The translations under genes were made by a program, and so were the position numbers. A stretch of DNA of 64,000 bases from Clostridium sp. CAG:417 (GTDB lineage Bacteria > Bacillota_I > Bacilli_A > RF39 > UBA660): positions 62,001-126,000 of the forward strand of contig FR890374.1 in the NCBI GenBank assembly GCA_000432835.1. The letters are read 5' to 3'. The first letter of the stretch is position 1. The number at the start of each line of letters is the position of its first letter. Below, in pieces: positions 49,840 to 58,517 of the stretch. The notes beneath the pieces are model-generated. The model was not told the origin of the DNA. It worked only from the letters and a program-made list of their open reading frames with translations, and did not search any database.

Positions 49840-51405
49840 ATGGTATTTAGAAAACCGTATGCATTTTTAATTAAAAATTTTAAGAAAATACATATATTAA
49901 TGCTTATACTATGGGGATTTGTTTACTATAAAATATATAATTTAAGGTCATTTGTCAAAGAATTCGTATCATTTGGGACATATAATGAAAATTTAGAGGG
50001 TATTTCTACTAAAGTGACAGCATCACTTTTTGTTGCGGCAATATTTTTAATATTAATTAGTATTGCCTTATTGTTTTTACTTAGACATAAGAAAAAACCA
50101 TGGAAATTATATTTAGTAATAATAGTTGAATATATTTTAATGATTTATGATTGTGCTTCTTTGTTGTCATTTTTTAATAGTTATACAAACGATAACCTAA
50201 TATCAGAGGTCTTTATATATCGAGATATTTTAAATATAGTAAATATTATACAATATTTTGTACTAATAATATTATTAATGCGTATTACAGGGCTAGATTT
50301 AAAAAAATTTAGTTTTAATACAGATCAAGAATTTTTAGAACTTAGTAGTCAAGATAGAGAAGAATTTGAAGTAAATATTGAAATTGATAAACATTCATTT
50401 ATTAGAAAGTACAATTCTTTAAAGAGAAACATAAATTACTTTTATCAAGAACATAAATTTTTATGCAATGTAGCCATTGTTTTAATAGTTGTTAGTTTAG
50501 TAGGTTATAATTATTATCATTTTGGAATTAAAAATAAGAGTTACAAAGAAGGAGAAACTTTTTCTACTGGTATTTATAGTATTAAAATAAATAATGCTTA
50601 TGTTACTGATAAAGATACGATGGGTAATTTAATAGAGAAAAATAATAAATTTGTAATTATTGATGTAACAATGAAAAACAATTCACATGAAAAAATAGAA
50701 CCAAATTTTAGCAGATTTCATTTAATGAATAAAAATATTAATAGAGTAAATACCATTTATTATGATAATTCATTTACTGATATGGGAAAAAGTGTTGCGG
50801 TAGATAATGAAATTAGTGGTGGTGAAGAAAAGAGATTTATTTTGGTTTATAAGGTTTCTAATAAACTTGATAACAAATATTTCACTTTATATTATCAAGA
50901 ATATCAAGGAGTTAATAAAACATATTTAAGGAAGATAAAACTTAATATAAATGATGTTACTAAAATAAAAGATGTTAAGAATTATAATATGGGTGAACAA
51001 ATTAAATTTAAGTTCTTATCTAATACTACTAAAGAAATAACATTAGAAGAATATAAGATTGGTCTTAGCGATGGATATTATAAATATATGTGTGATTCTA
51101 ATGGTAATTGTGGCGTTACACTAAAAGAAATACAAACTGAAAATGGTTATCAAATATTAAAAATTTCATTTGCTTCATCTGATTTTGAAGGGGAAGAATT
51201 TATTGACTTTTCATCTAAATATGGTAGAATAAAATATGTAGATAATAATGGAAAAGTAGGATATTCTAAGATGATAGATTTGATTGATACTGATTATGAA
51301 GGTAAGGAAATATTCTTAAAGGTATCTAATGATTTATTAAATGCTAATAAAATTGATTTAGAATATATATTAAGAAATAAAGAATATATAGTAAAAATAA
51401 AATAG
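49840..51405 (+). CDS. Multi-spanning membrane protein with DUF4352-like extracellular domain
   Basis: The 521 residues have four transmembrane helices in the N-terminal ~165 residues, a cytoplasmic Glu/Asp-rich stretch and another transmembrane helix near residue 220. The extracellular part (about 240-350: GETFSTGIYSIKINNAY...KFVIIDVTMKNNSHEKIEP...GEEKRFILVYKV) has the beta pattern of DUF4352, an Ig-like domain of Gram-positive exported proteins. ATG 49840 was chosen because the promoter's -10 lies at 49804; an upstream open frame beginning at 49792 cannot be translated from that transcript. It is first in the long run leading to the Tad genes. Confidence 0.75.
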   Translation: MVFRKPYAFLIKNFKKIHILMLILWGFVYYKIYNLRSFVKEFVSFGTYNENLEGISTKVTASLFVAAIFLILISIALLFLLRHKKKPWKLYLVIIVEYILMIYDCASLLSFFNSYTNDNLISEVFIYRDILNIVNIIQYFVLIILLMRITGLDLKKFSFNTDQEFLELSSQDREEFEVNIEIDKHSFIRKYNSLKRNINYFYQEHKFLCNVAIVLIVVSLVGYNYYHFGIKNKSYKEGETFSTGIYSIKINNAYVTDKDTMGNLIEKNNKFVIIDVTMKNNSHEKIEPNFSRFHLMNKNINRVNTIYYDNSFTDMGKSVAVDNEISGGEEKRFILVYKVSNKLDNKYFTLYYQEYQGVNKTYLRKIKLNINDVTKIKDVKNYNMGEQIKFKFLSNTTKEITLEEYKIGLSDGYYKYMCDSNGNCGVTLKEIQTENGYQILKISFASSDFEGEEFIDFSSKYGRIKYVDNNGKVGYSKMIDLIDTDYEGKEIFLKVSNDLLNANKIDLEYILRNKEYIVKIK

Positions 51406-51414
51406 GAGATAATT

Positions 51415-53199
51415 ATGAAAAAGGGTAAAGTAAAAAGAAATGTTACACTAATTATAGTAATTGCGGTTATTTTGTTTGTGGTATGGTTTTTAATAGTTTA
51501 TCCATTAATAGACTTTAATAAGAAAGAAGAAAGTGTACTTGATGCTTCTAAGAAATATTATGAAAAAAATATTAATTTACTTCCAGAAGAAGAAAGTATG
51601 AGTACAGTAAAATTAAGAACTCTATTGGAACAAAAATATGTTGGTACTATTAAGAGTACTTATGGATCAGAATATTGTGATGTGGATAGTTCTTGGGTTA
51701 AAGTAAAAAGAAAAAGTGGTAAATATAGTTATTATGTATATTTAGATTGTGGTAAAATGAAGTCTTCTATTGATCATGAAGGACCTGATATAAAATTAAA
51801 GGGTGAAAGTACTATTGAGATAGAAAAAGGCAGTACTTATAATGATCAAGGAATAGAAAGTATTATTGATAATACTGATGGTAAAATGGATACTAGTAAA
51901 GTAACAGTAGATGGTAGTGTTAATACTAAAAAGATTGGTACTTATACTATAACCTATACTGTTGTTGATTCATTTGAAAACAAGAGTACAGTTAAAAGAG
52001 TAGTTAAAGTTATTCAGACATTAAATAAAGTAGTAAGCAGTGATACTGATAAAGATAACCTTTACAAAGGTAATGTTAATAATAATTATATCGAGTTTTC
52101 TAATATGTTATTTAGAATAGTTGGATTAAATAGTGATGATAGTGTTAAACTTATTAGTGCTGAGGCCGTTGGTACAGTTAACTATGATGACATTAATACT
52201 TGGTTAAATGATTACTATTATGAACACTTAACTAGTAAAGCAAAAAAATATGTAGTTAAGGGTAGTTATTGTAATTCTACTATCAAAGAAAGTGATGTTG
52301 GAAATGTTAAAACATGTAAAGCGGGTAAAAAACTAAATGTAGGATTACTTTCTGTAAGTGATTATAATAAGAGTATAAAAGACAATGATTCTTATTTATA
52401 TCCAAATACTATAGCTTGGACTAGTGATCAAAAGGATAAAAATGAAGCTTGGACAACTAAAGATCTATATTTAAATAGTGAAAAAGCTAAAAATATGGCT
52501 TTTAATAAAAAATATAATTTTACTTTATATCCAGTTATTAATATAAAGAAAGATATTAAATTAACTAGTGGTGATGGTACAAAAGCTTCTCCTTACAAAT
52601 TTGAAAGTGAAAAAGTAGGACAACCTGGGGATAAAATTAATACAAGATATACTGGCGAATATGTTTCTTATGGTAATGTTATTTATAGAATTATAGATGG
52701 TAATTTAGATGGCAGTGCAAAAGTAATAAGCACATCTGTTGTTTCTGATAATTCAGTTGGTTATTCTGATACCAATAAGAGCAAGATTTACAATCCTACT
52801 AAAAAGGGTAATGTTGGTTATTATATTGAAAATGAATTAAGTAAGAGTATAAAAAAAGATATCTTTATAAAAAAAGAAATAGAAGTACCTATTTATGATA
52901 AATTGGCAACTTATTCTGGTAAGAAAAATGTGAAGAAATATAAAGTTTCATTAGCAGCACCAGATATGTATGAAATGTTTAGTGGAGTTAACAGTGATAC
53001 TACATCACAATATTGGTTAAGAAACTCTTCTAAAGAACAATTTAGAAAATATTTAGTCTCTAATACTAATATAATTTATTACAATCAGGTTCTTGATACT
53101 ATGCAAGCTGGAGTAAGGGTTGTCGGATATATTAATAAAGATGCTACTATACTTTCTGGTAAAGGAACTTATAGTAATCCTTATATTTTGGAAAAGTAG
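51415..53199 (+). CDS. Membrane-anchored surface protein with DUF5011 and GxGTxxNPY modules
   Basis: The 594 residues have an N-terminal transmembrane helix (about 9-29) and a pilin-like helix after it (LDASKKYYEKN...TLLEQKYVGTI). An Ig-like DUF5011 domain follows (about 125-200: EKGSTYNDQGIESIIDN and KKIGTYTITYTVVDSF). Two modules of the type found in the protein at 32362 come next, with boundary motifs GDGTKASPYKF and GKGTYSNPYIL. The paralogy is visible in the paired NYIEFSNMLFRIVGL / YVSYGNVIYRIIDG strands. Position directly before the sortase makes it a candidate for envelope display, but no C-terminal sorting signal is present. Confidence 0.75.
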   Translation: MKKGKVKRNVTLIIVIAVILFVVWFLIVYPLIDFNKKEESVLDASKKYYEKNINLLPEEESMSTVKLRTLLEQKYVGTIKSTYGSEYCDVDSSWVKVKRKSGKYSYYVYLDCGKMKSSIDHEGPDIKLKGESTIEIEKGSTYNDQGIESIIDNTDGKMDTSKVTVDGSVNTKKIGTYTITYTVVDSFENKSTVKRVVKVIQTLNKVVSSDTDKDNLYKGNVNNNYIEFSNMLFRIVGLNSDDSVKLISAEAVGTVNYDDINTWLNDYYYEHLTSKAKKYVVKGSYCNSTIKESDVGNVKTCKAGKKLNVGLLSVSDYNKSIKDNDSYLYPNTIAWTSDQKDKNEAWTTKDLYLNSEKAKNMAFNKKYNFTLYPVINIKKDIKLTSGDGTKASPYKFESEKVGQPGDKINTRYTGEYVSYGNVIYRIIDGNLDGSAKVISTSVVSDNSVGYSDTNKSKIYNPTKKGNVGYYIENELSKSIKKDIFIKKEIEVPIYDKLATYSGKKNVKKYKVSLAAPDMYEMFSGVNSDTTSQYWLRNSSKEQFRKYLVSNTNIIYYNQVLDTMQAGVRVVGYINKDATILSGKGTYSNPYILEK

Positions 53200-53212
53200 G
53201 TGGTGTTGAAGT

Positions 53213-53992
53213 ATGAAAAAGAAAAAAAAGCAAGTATTAGTTGCAGCTATATTGTTAATAACATTATTGATTATAGGTTTAATTATATCCTTTACTAATA
53301 TGTTTAAATCATCCTATAAAGTAAGTGATAGAACACTTAAAGTTAGGGAAAAAAGTAGTGAAGGATATCCCGTTATGGGATGGGTAAGAGTCCAAGGAAC
53401 TAATATTGACTATCCTGTTTTATATGCTCAAGATAGTAATTATAGTTTAAATGATGTAGATATTTCATTCGCATGGACAAACAGTAGCAGTACTACTTTA
53501 AATGATAGAGTTATTCTACATGGACACAACATTAGAAACGTTTCTAGTAAACCATTATTAAATGAAAAAGAATTTAATGATTTTGAACATTTACCTAGTT
53601 TTCTATATTATAGTTTTGTAAAACAAAATAAATATATTCAATATACAATTAATAATAAAAATTATTTATATAAGTTATATGCGGTTAGTATGATGGATGA
53701 AAGTGAATTCTATTATGATGAGAATATGGATTCTAAGACTAAAAAAGCATATATAAAAGAAAGTATAGAAGATAGTTATTTCAATTTTGATATAGATGTA
53801 AATAGTAGCGATAAGTTGATTACTTTAGTTACTTGTACAAGATTTTTTGGACAAAAAGGTACAATAATTAAACTTGATGCAAGAATGGTAAGAGAAGATG
53901 AAAAAGTAAGAAACTATAAAGTATCTAAGAACGATAGCTATAAAAAAATTGAAGATACTATGAAGGGAGATGAAAATAATGAAGAAGCATAA
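53213..53992 (+). CDS. Sortase, class B-like
   Basis: The 259 residues have an N-terminal transmembrane anchor (about 6-28) and a sortase beta-barrel: MGWVRVQGTNIDYPVLYA, His105 in LHGHN and the catalytic Cys208 in LITLVTCTRFF. The distance and the long helix between the two resemble class B sortases. The catalytic Arg that normally follows Cys by about 8 residues on the next strand (as in ARFVV) is not in its usual place: the strand here reads KGTIIKLDARMV, with Arg later. Sortases attach proteins to peptidoglycan or polymerise pilins. No LPxTG-like sorting signal with a C-terminal helix was found in this window. Confidence 0.87.
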   Translation: MKKKKKQVLVAAILLITLLIIGLIISFTNMFKSSYKVSDRTLKVREKSSEGYPVMGWVRVQGTNIDYPVLYAQDSNYSLNDVDISFAWTNSSSTTLNDRVILHGHNIRNVSSKPLLNEKEFNDFEHLPSFLYYSFVKQNKYIQYTINNKNYLYKLYAVSMMDESEFYYDENMDSKTKKAYIKESIEDSYFNFDIDVNSSDKLITLVTCTRFFGQKGTIIKLDARMVREDEKVRNYKVSKNDSYKKIEDTMKGDENNEEA

Positions 53993-56900
53993 AAATAAGG
54001 GGTTATTTTTAGTAGTTACTTTTATGTTTATGGCTTTTTCTATTTTTCATGTTAAAGATGTATTTGCAGCAGAAATAGATTATGATGCTAGAGCTAAAGA
54101 ATTGTGCAAATCTAAATTGGAAAATAGAAAAGTTGAATGGGATGAAAGTAAGAAAAAACTAAGTAGTGATCAATCACAATTGACAGTCTATATCAAATCT
54201 AAAGATGGTCAACAATATACATTTGATGTTGGTGTTGATTATACTATTGGTGATACTACTACTCATCAAGATTTTACTAATCAAACAACAGATCATGAAA
54301 TTACTATACCTACAAAGTATGATGGTAAAAGTAATGTTATTGTTAAAATAACTGCTACTTTAGTTTCTTCAACACAAGTAACAGATACTGATGGAGTTAC
54401 TTATGATTGTAGTAGAAATTTTGTTTTAGAATCATCTTATCGTTTTGAGGATAATTCTATTGAAAAAGTAGCTAATCCTTCTTTTAATGGGATTTGTGCC
54501 AGATATAAGTCAGGTACATTAAGTAATAGTGATTTAAGATTAAATAATAATTTCAAGGAATTAACTGCTGGAGGTAAATATTCATACGCTACAGTTAGTT
54601 CTAAAACTATTAATGGACAAAGTGGAGCAAGCTTATTAAGTAATTTGTTCCCATATTGTGATAGTCAATATGTTGATAATGTTTATAGTGATAGGCAAGT
54701 ATTAAATCAGTTATATCAAGCTGCTGGTATTGTTATAAATAGAGCTAATTTTCAAGAAAATGCTCTACCTAATTCAGAGAATGAGGGATTTGTAAAACTT
54801 GATCCTTCTAGAAAGATTTCTCTAACTTGTGATGCTTTTGCAGTTAATACTGAAAGTACAAGAAAATCAAATGTTAGAAAATTCTATTTTACTTCTAGTG
54901 ATAAAAAGAGTATGGACTTTCATTATACTCCTAATACAACTGAAACTAAGGACGTTTGTTCTGTTGAATGTGTAGAACAAGTAACTGTAAGTTATGGTCC
55001 TCCAGTTTCAGTAAAAGCTGGACTATGCTTTGAATATGAAGTTGAAATTAGAAGTAAGGTTACATGTTCTTCAAAATTACTTACAGAGGAACCAAAAATA
55101 TCTCAATACAAAGTTTGTGAACCTACTGCTTATTGTAATAATAGTGGATCATATTATTTTGATCAGGCTGGTCCAAATGAAGAATTTGATAGCTGTGTAA
55201 ATAGTTGTGATGGTGGTAAATATTCACAATCATGTATAAATAGTTGTTACAATAAAGTTTATAAAAAGAAGAAGAGTTCGAAAAAGAAAACAGCATCTTT
55301 AGCTTTAAATAGTAGTTCTGTAATGAAGCTTGCTAATAGTAATCCTAGTTGGTGTAATGAAAACAATTTGGCTCAAATTGGGGATGGTGAACGTCGTGAC
55401 AATGACGGCAATGTTCAGTATCCTTCAAATCAAGCAATAGGAAAAGCTAGTACTATAGCTGCAGCATATAGAAATAGTGTTTATGGAGGTTATTATTATT
55501 CAAATGGCAAGGTAACACTTGATGGTATAGAGCAACCTAATATTAGTTGGAAAACATATGATGCTAGCTTTAGTAATTCATCTACTCGTAAACTTGCAGA
55601 TGGTACTGTTGTTCCTGCTTATCCTGGATGTTATTGGAATGGATATGGTAGATATTACTTCTTAAATACAACTAAAGGTATTAGAACTGTATTTAATGAT
55701 AACCATATTAGAATTCATTATTATGATGGTAATGATAAACTAGGGGATTGGCTATATTTTCCTAGTAATGGATTTAAGAGTAGTAGTGCTTGTAATGATA
55801 AGTGTCATTGGGAGATTGGTACTTGTGATGGATATTTGAACTATGTTTCTCCTAATGGTACTTCAAGTGCTTATAATGCTTACTATAAAGATTTGAAAAA
55901 ATATAATGAAACTCTTGAGGAATGTTCTGCGAAGGCTAAATGTAGTGAAACTACAGCTACTTATACCATGACTGCTAACAACAGTATTAATATTAAGACA
56001 TGTACTGTTGATGAGGGTAAAGGTAATGATGGAAGCAATGGTTCTTGTACTACATGGGAAGAGACTAGTGATAAGAAAACTTCCATTACTACTGATAGTA
56101 AGAACAATATTATAACTAAAGAAGTTTCTGGAGTTTGTGCTTTAACTCCTACAACTGATAATGATGATTATAAAACAGTTATTAGCTTCCCTGGTAGTTA
56201 TATAAATAATAAAACTGGAGATGTTGTATTTAAAGTTCCTACAGGAAAAGAAAAATATTATTCTTATAAGAAGAATCAATATTGCGTTCCTCTAAATGCT
56301 AAAGATGTTAATAAGAATTGGTATATTTGGGATCAAGTAAATAAACGCGCTGAAAGTGCTAAATCTAGTGTTAATACAACATTAACTACTGATACTACTG
56401 GAACTACTTATAATAAATATACTGATAGTAATGCAATCTATAATATAGGGGCAACTATTAAAAAGTTTGGATTCTTAGATTGGAATGTTGATGTTAGCTG
56501 TTTCTATGCTGTAAGTACTGTTTCTGATACACCTTCTGATGATGGTGATGAATGTAGAGGTACTAATTGTAAAAAGACTAGTGCCACTAACTATGATACA
56601 AAAGCTGCGGCATTAGATGAGTTGTTCCCAGCAGCAGATACAACAGATAATGCTGTTGGAACAAGTACAACTACAGAATTAAAAGAATCTGCAAAAGTTA
56701 CAAAATTAAATTATACGACTAAAAGGAGTTCAGCAACTAAAGTTGCTAACTCTTCCACAAGTCGTGATGTTGGATATAATTGGAGTTGTGATTCAACTAA
56801 TTTAACTAATAAAAATTATCCTGTTACACCAACTGCCTTAATTTCAAAAATTCAAAAACAGGGTGATAGTATTTATAATGATAGTACAGAAAAAGATTTC

Positions 56901-57191
56901 CATTTAACTATTACTAAACAAAATATCAAAAATATTCGTTCTTATAATAAAGATAAGGCTTATACTGATTTTGGTACAGATAAATATGTTAATAATGTTA
57001 ATAATATATCATTTTATAAGAGTAGTTTCTTAAAAAATACAAGTTACGTTTATTCTTATTCTGGACCTAGAGTTCATTTATGTAATAATATGAAGAATGG
57101 TGAATGTGATGTATTAAGTGAATATGTTTCTTCTGAACAAGCTTGTGTTAAATTAAATAATGAAAAGGTGGGTGTAACATTATATGAATAA
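53979..57191 (+). CDS. Large secreted Cys-rich protein
   Basis: The 1070 residues begin with a signal peptide (KNKGLFLVVTFMFMAFSIF, then VFAAEID for cleavage near residue 33). About thirty Cys are spread along the whole length, often paired as CxxxC (CSVEC, CINSC, CNDKC), plus one Lys-rich linker at about 430 (KKKKSSKKK). There is no C-terminal sorting signal or transmembrane helix; the end is SEQACVKLNNEKVGVTLYE. No family is recognised. ATG 53979 has AGGGAG 8 nt upstream; it overlaps the sortase gene by 14 bases, and the minor pilin gene overlaps its end by 8 bases. Translational coupling on both sides suggests a pilus-tip, scaffold or secreted cargo role for the Tad system. Confidence 0.75.
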   Translation: MKKHKNKGLFLVVTFMFMAFSIFHVKDVFAAEIDYDARAKELCKSKLENRKVEWDESKKKLSSDQSQLTVYIKSKDGQQYTFDVGVDYTIGDTTTHQDFTNQTTDHEITIPTKYDGKSNVIVKITATLVSSTQVTDTDGVTYDCSRNFVLESSYRFEDNSIEKVANPSFNGICARYKSGTLSNSDLRLNNNFKELTAGGKYSYATVSSKTINGQSGASLLSNLFPYCDSQYVDNVYSDRQVLNQLYQAAGIVINRANFQENALPNSENEGFVKLDPSRKISLTCDAFAVNTESTRKSNVRKFYFTSSDKKSMDFHYTPNTTETKDVCSVECVEQVTVSYGPPVSVKAGLCFEYEVEIRSKVTCSSKLLTEEPKISQYKVCEPTAYCNNSGSYYFDQAGPNEEFDSCVNSCDGGKYSQSCINSCYNKVYKKKKSSKKKTASLALNSSSVMKLANSNPSWCNENNLAQIGDGERRDNDGNVQYPSNQAIGKASTIAAAYRNSVYGGYYYSNGKVTLDGIEQPNISWKTYDASFSNSSTRKLADGTVVPAYPGCYWNGYGRYYFLNTTKGIRTVFNDNHIRIHYYDGNDKLGDWLYFPSNGFKSSSACNDKCHWEIGTCDGYLNYVSPNGTSSAYNAYYKDLKKYNETLEECSAKAKCSETTATYTMTANNSINIKTCTVDEGKGNDGSNGSCTTWEETSDKKTSITTDSKNNIITKEVSGVCALTPTTDNDDYKTVISFPGSYINNKTGDVVFKVPTGKEKYYSYKKNQYCVPLNAKDVNKNWYIWDQVNKRAESAKSSVNTTLTTDTTGTTYNKYTDSNAIYNIGATIKKFGFLDWNVDVSCFYAVSTVSDTPSDDGDECRGTNCKKTSATNYDTKAAALDELFPAADTTDNAVGTSTTTELKESAKVTKLNYTTKRSSATKVANSSTSRDVGYNWSCDSTNLTNKNYPVTPTALISKIQKQGDSIYNDSTEKDFHLTITKQNIKNIRSYNKDKAYTDFGTDKYVNNVNNISFYKSSFLKNTSYVYSYSGPRVHLCNNMKNGECDVLSEYVSSEQACVKLNNEKVGVTLYE

Positions 57192-57648
57192 ACCAATGTT
57201 ATTAATTGGAATAATTATTATGGCTTTGATGGGATTCTTTGCTGTTAATATGGTTACATCTCAACAGACTGGTTCTGAACTTGATTATTATTTACTTAAA
57301 GATACTACAGAAGCTGCAATGAATGATGCTATTGATTATGACTTTTATAGTAATAATGGCGTAGTTAGAATGGATAAAGAAAAATTCTTAGAAAGTTTTG
57401 TTCGTCGCTTTGCTGATTCCGTTGATGGTACTCGTGATTATAATATAGATGTTTATGATTTAAACGAAACTCCACCAAAAGTAAGTGTCAAGATTTCTTC
57501 TAAGAGTAGTAGTGCTAGTAAAAATAATTCTACTGACATAACTACTAATGTAGATATGATTATAGAATCTAAAAATAAAACAGATACTTATACTACTAAT
57601 TTTACTAGTAGAGACAATAATACAAGCTCTTCTTTTAAGAGCAAGTAG
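57184..57648 (+). CDS. Small pilin-like membrane protein (TadE/DUF5411-like)
   Basis: The 154 residues have one N-terminal transmembrane helix (about 4-25) immediately followed by SQQTGSELDYYLLKDTTEAAMNDAIDYD, a helix typical of TadE/TadF-type minor pilins that stay membrane-anchored and accumulate charged residues after the helix. The C-terminal half is Ser/Thr/Asn-rich. The name DUF5411 is a recollection of a similar family and is not certain. It overlaps the Cys-rich protein gene and precedes cpaB by 23 bases. Confidence 0.65.
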   Translation: MNKPMLLIGIIIMALMGFFAVNMVTSQQTGSELDYYLLKDTTEAAMNDAIDYDFYSNNGVVRMDKEKFLESFVRRFADSVDGTRDYNIDVYDLNETPPKVSVKISSKSSSASKNNSTDITTNVDMIIESKNKTDTYTTNFTSRDNNTSSSFKSK

Positions 57649-57671
57649 AATAAGAAAGAAGGGTTGAATTT

Positions 57672-58460
57672 ATGAATAATATGAAAACTGGATTGAAAAG
57701 AGCTTTGACTAATAAAAATACAGTTACTATACTTGGTGTTATACTAGCAGTTATAGTTTTATATGTAGGTTATAATTGGAGAGTAAAATCAGCTACAAAT
57801 CCTATTTCTGTTCCCTATGCAGTTAAAACAATTTCTGCTGGGACAGAAATTACAGAAGATATGGTGGGGGTAACAGATGTTCCTCCTGCTATGTTAAAGG
57901 GAGATGTAATTCGTGATAAACAAGCAGTAGTAGGAAAATATGCTATGGCTGATACAGTTATTCCTGAAGGTAGTTTATTTTATGGGAGAGCTGTTGCGGA
58001 ACAGGAACAATTGCCAGCTAGTATAATTTTAAAATATCCTAAGGGTTATGTATTATACTACATGAGTGTAAATATGGAAACTACTTATAGTAATTCAATT
58101 TATCCTAATAATTATATTGATGTTTATTTAAAAGCATCTTTAAGACAAAATGATGGAAGTACTAGTAAGATTACTTTTGGTAAGTTATTAGAAAATGTAA
58201 AAGTTCTTGCAGTTAGAGATAGTAATGGTAAAAATGTATTTGCTAATGTAGATGAAAACAGTGTACCTTCTCAATTAATATTTGCTGTACCTCAAGAATA
58301 TTATCTTTTACTTAAAAAGGCTGAATATTTACGAAGTTTTAATACAGAATTATTACCTGTACCAACTGCAGAAAGTCTAAAATCTAATCCAGGTGATTTA
58401 AAATTAACTAGTGATTCATTAAAACAATTTATTAATGATAATACTGTTTATGCACAATAG
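57672..58460 (+). CDS. cpaB: Flp pilus assembly protein CpaB (RcpC), SAF domain
   Basis: The 262 residues have an N-terminal transmembrane helix (about 17-37) followed by a SAF domain (about 45-110: VPYAVKTISAGTEITEDMV...VPEGSLFYGRAV region) and a conserved second half. CpaB/RcpC is the periplasmic or wall-side component of Tad pili; SAF domains bind carbohydrate. In Gram-positive Tad systems it likely sits in the wall. Only a ~57-base AT-rich gap without terminator separates it from cpaF. Confidence 0.88.
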   Translation: MNNMKTGLKRALTNKNTVTILGVILAVIVLYVGYNWRVKSATNPISVPYAVKTISAGTEITEDMVGVTDVPPAMLKGDVIRDKQAVVGKYAMADTVIPEGSLFYGRAVAEQEQLPASIILKYPKGYVLYYMSVNMETTYSNSIYPNNYIDVYLKASLRQNDGSTSKITFGKLLENVKVLAVRDSNGKNVFANVDENSVPSQLIFAVPQEYYLLLKKAEYLRSFNTELLPVPTAESLKSNPGDLKLTSDSLKQFINDNTVYAQ

Positions 58461-58517
58461 TATATAAATAAAAAGAATAAAGAATAAAAAAATTTAAAAG
58501 GGTAGGAAGTGAGATAG

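Noticed and set aside
53979..57191. Sorting signal search in the Cys-rich protein and neighbours
   Set aside because: No LPxTG-like motif followed by a hydrophobic helix and basic tail was seen at any C-terminus here, so I do not call any of them a sortase substrate.
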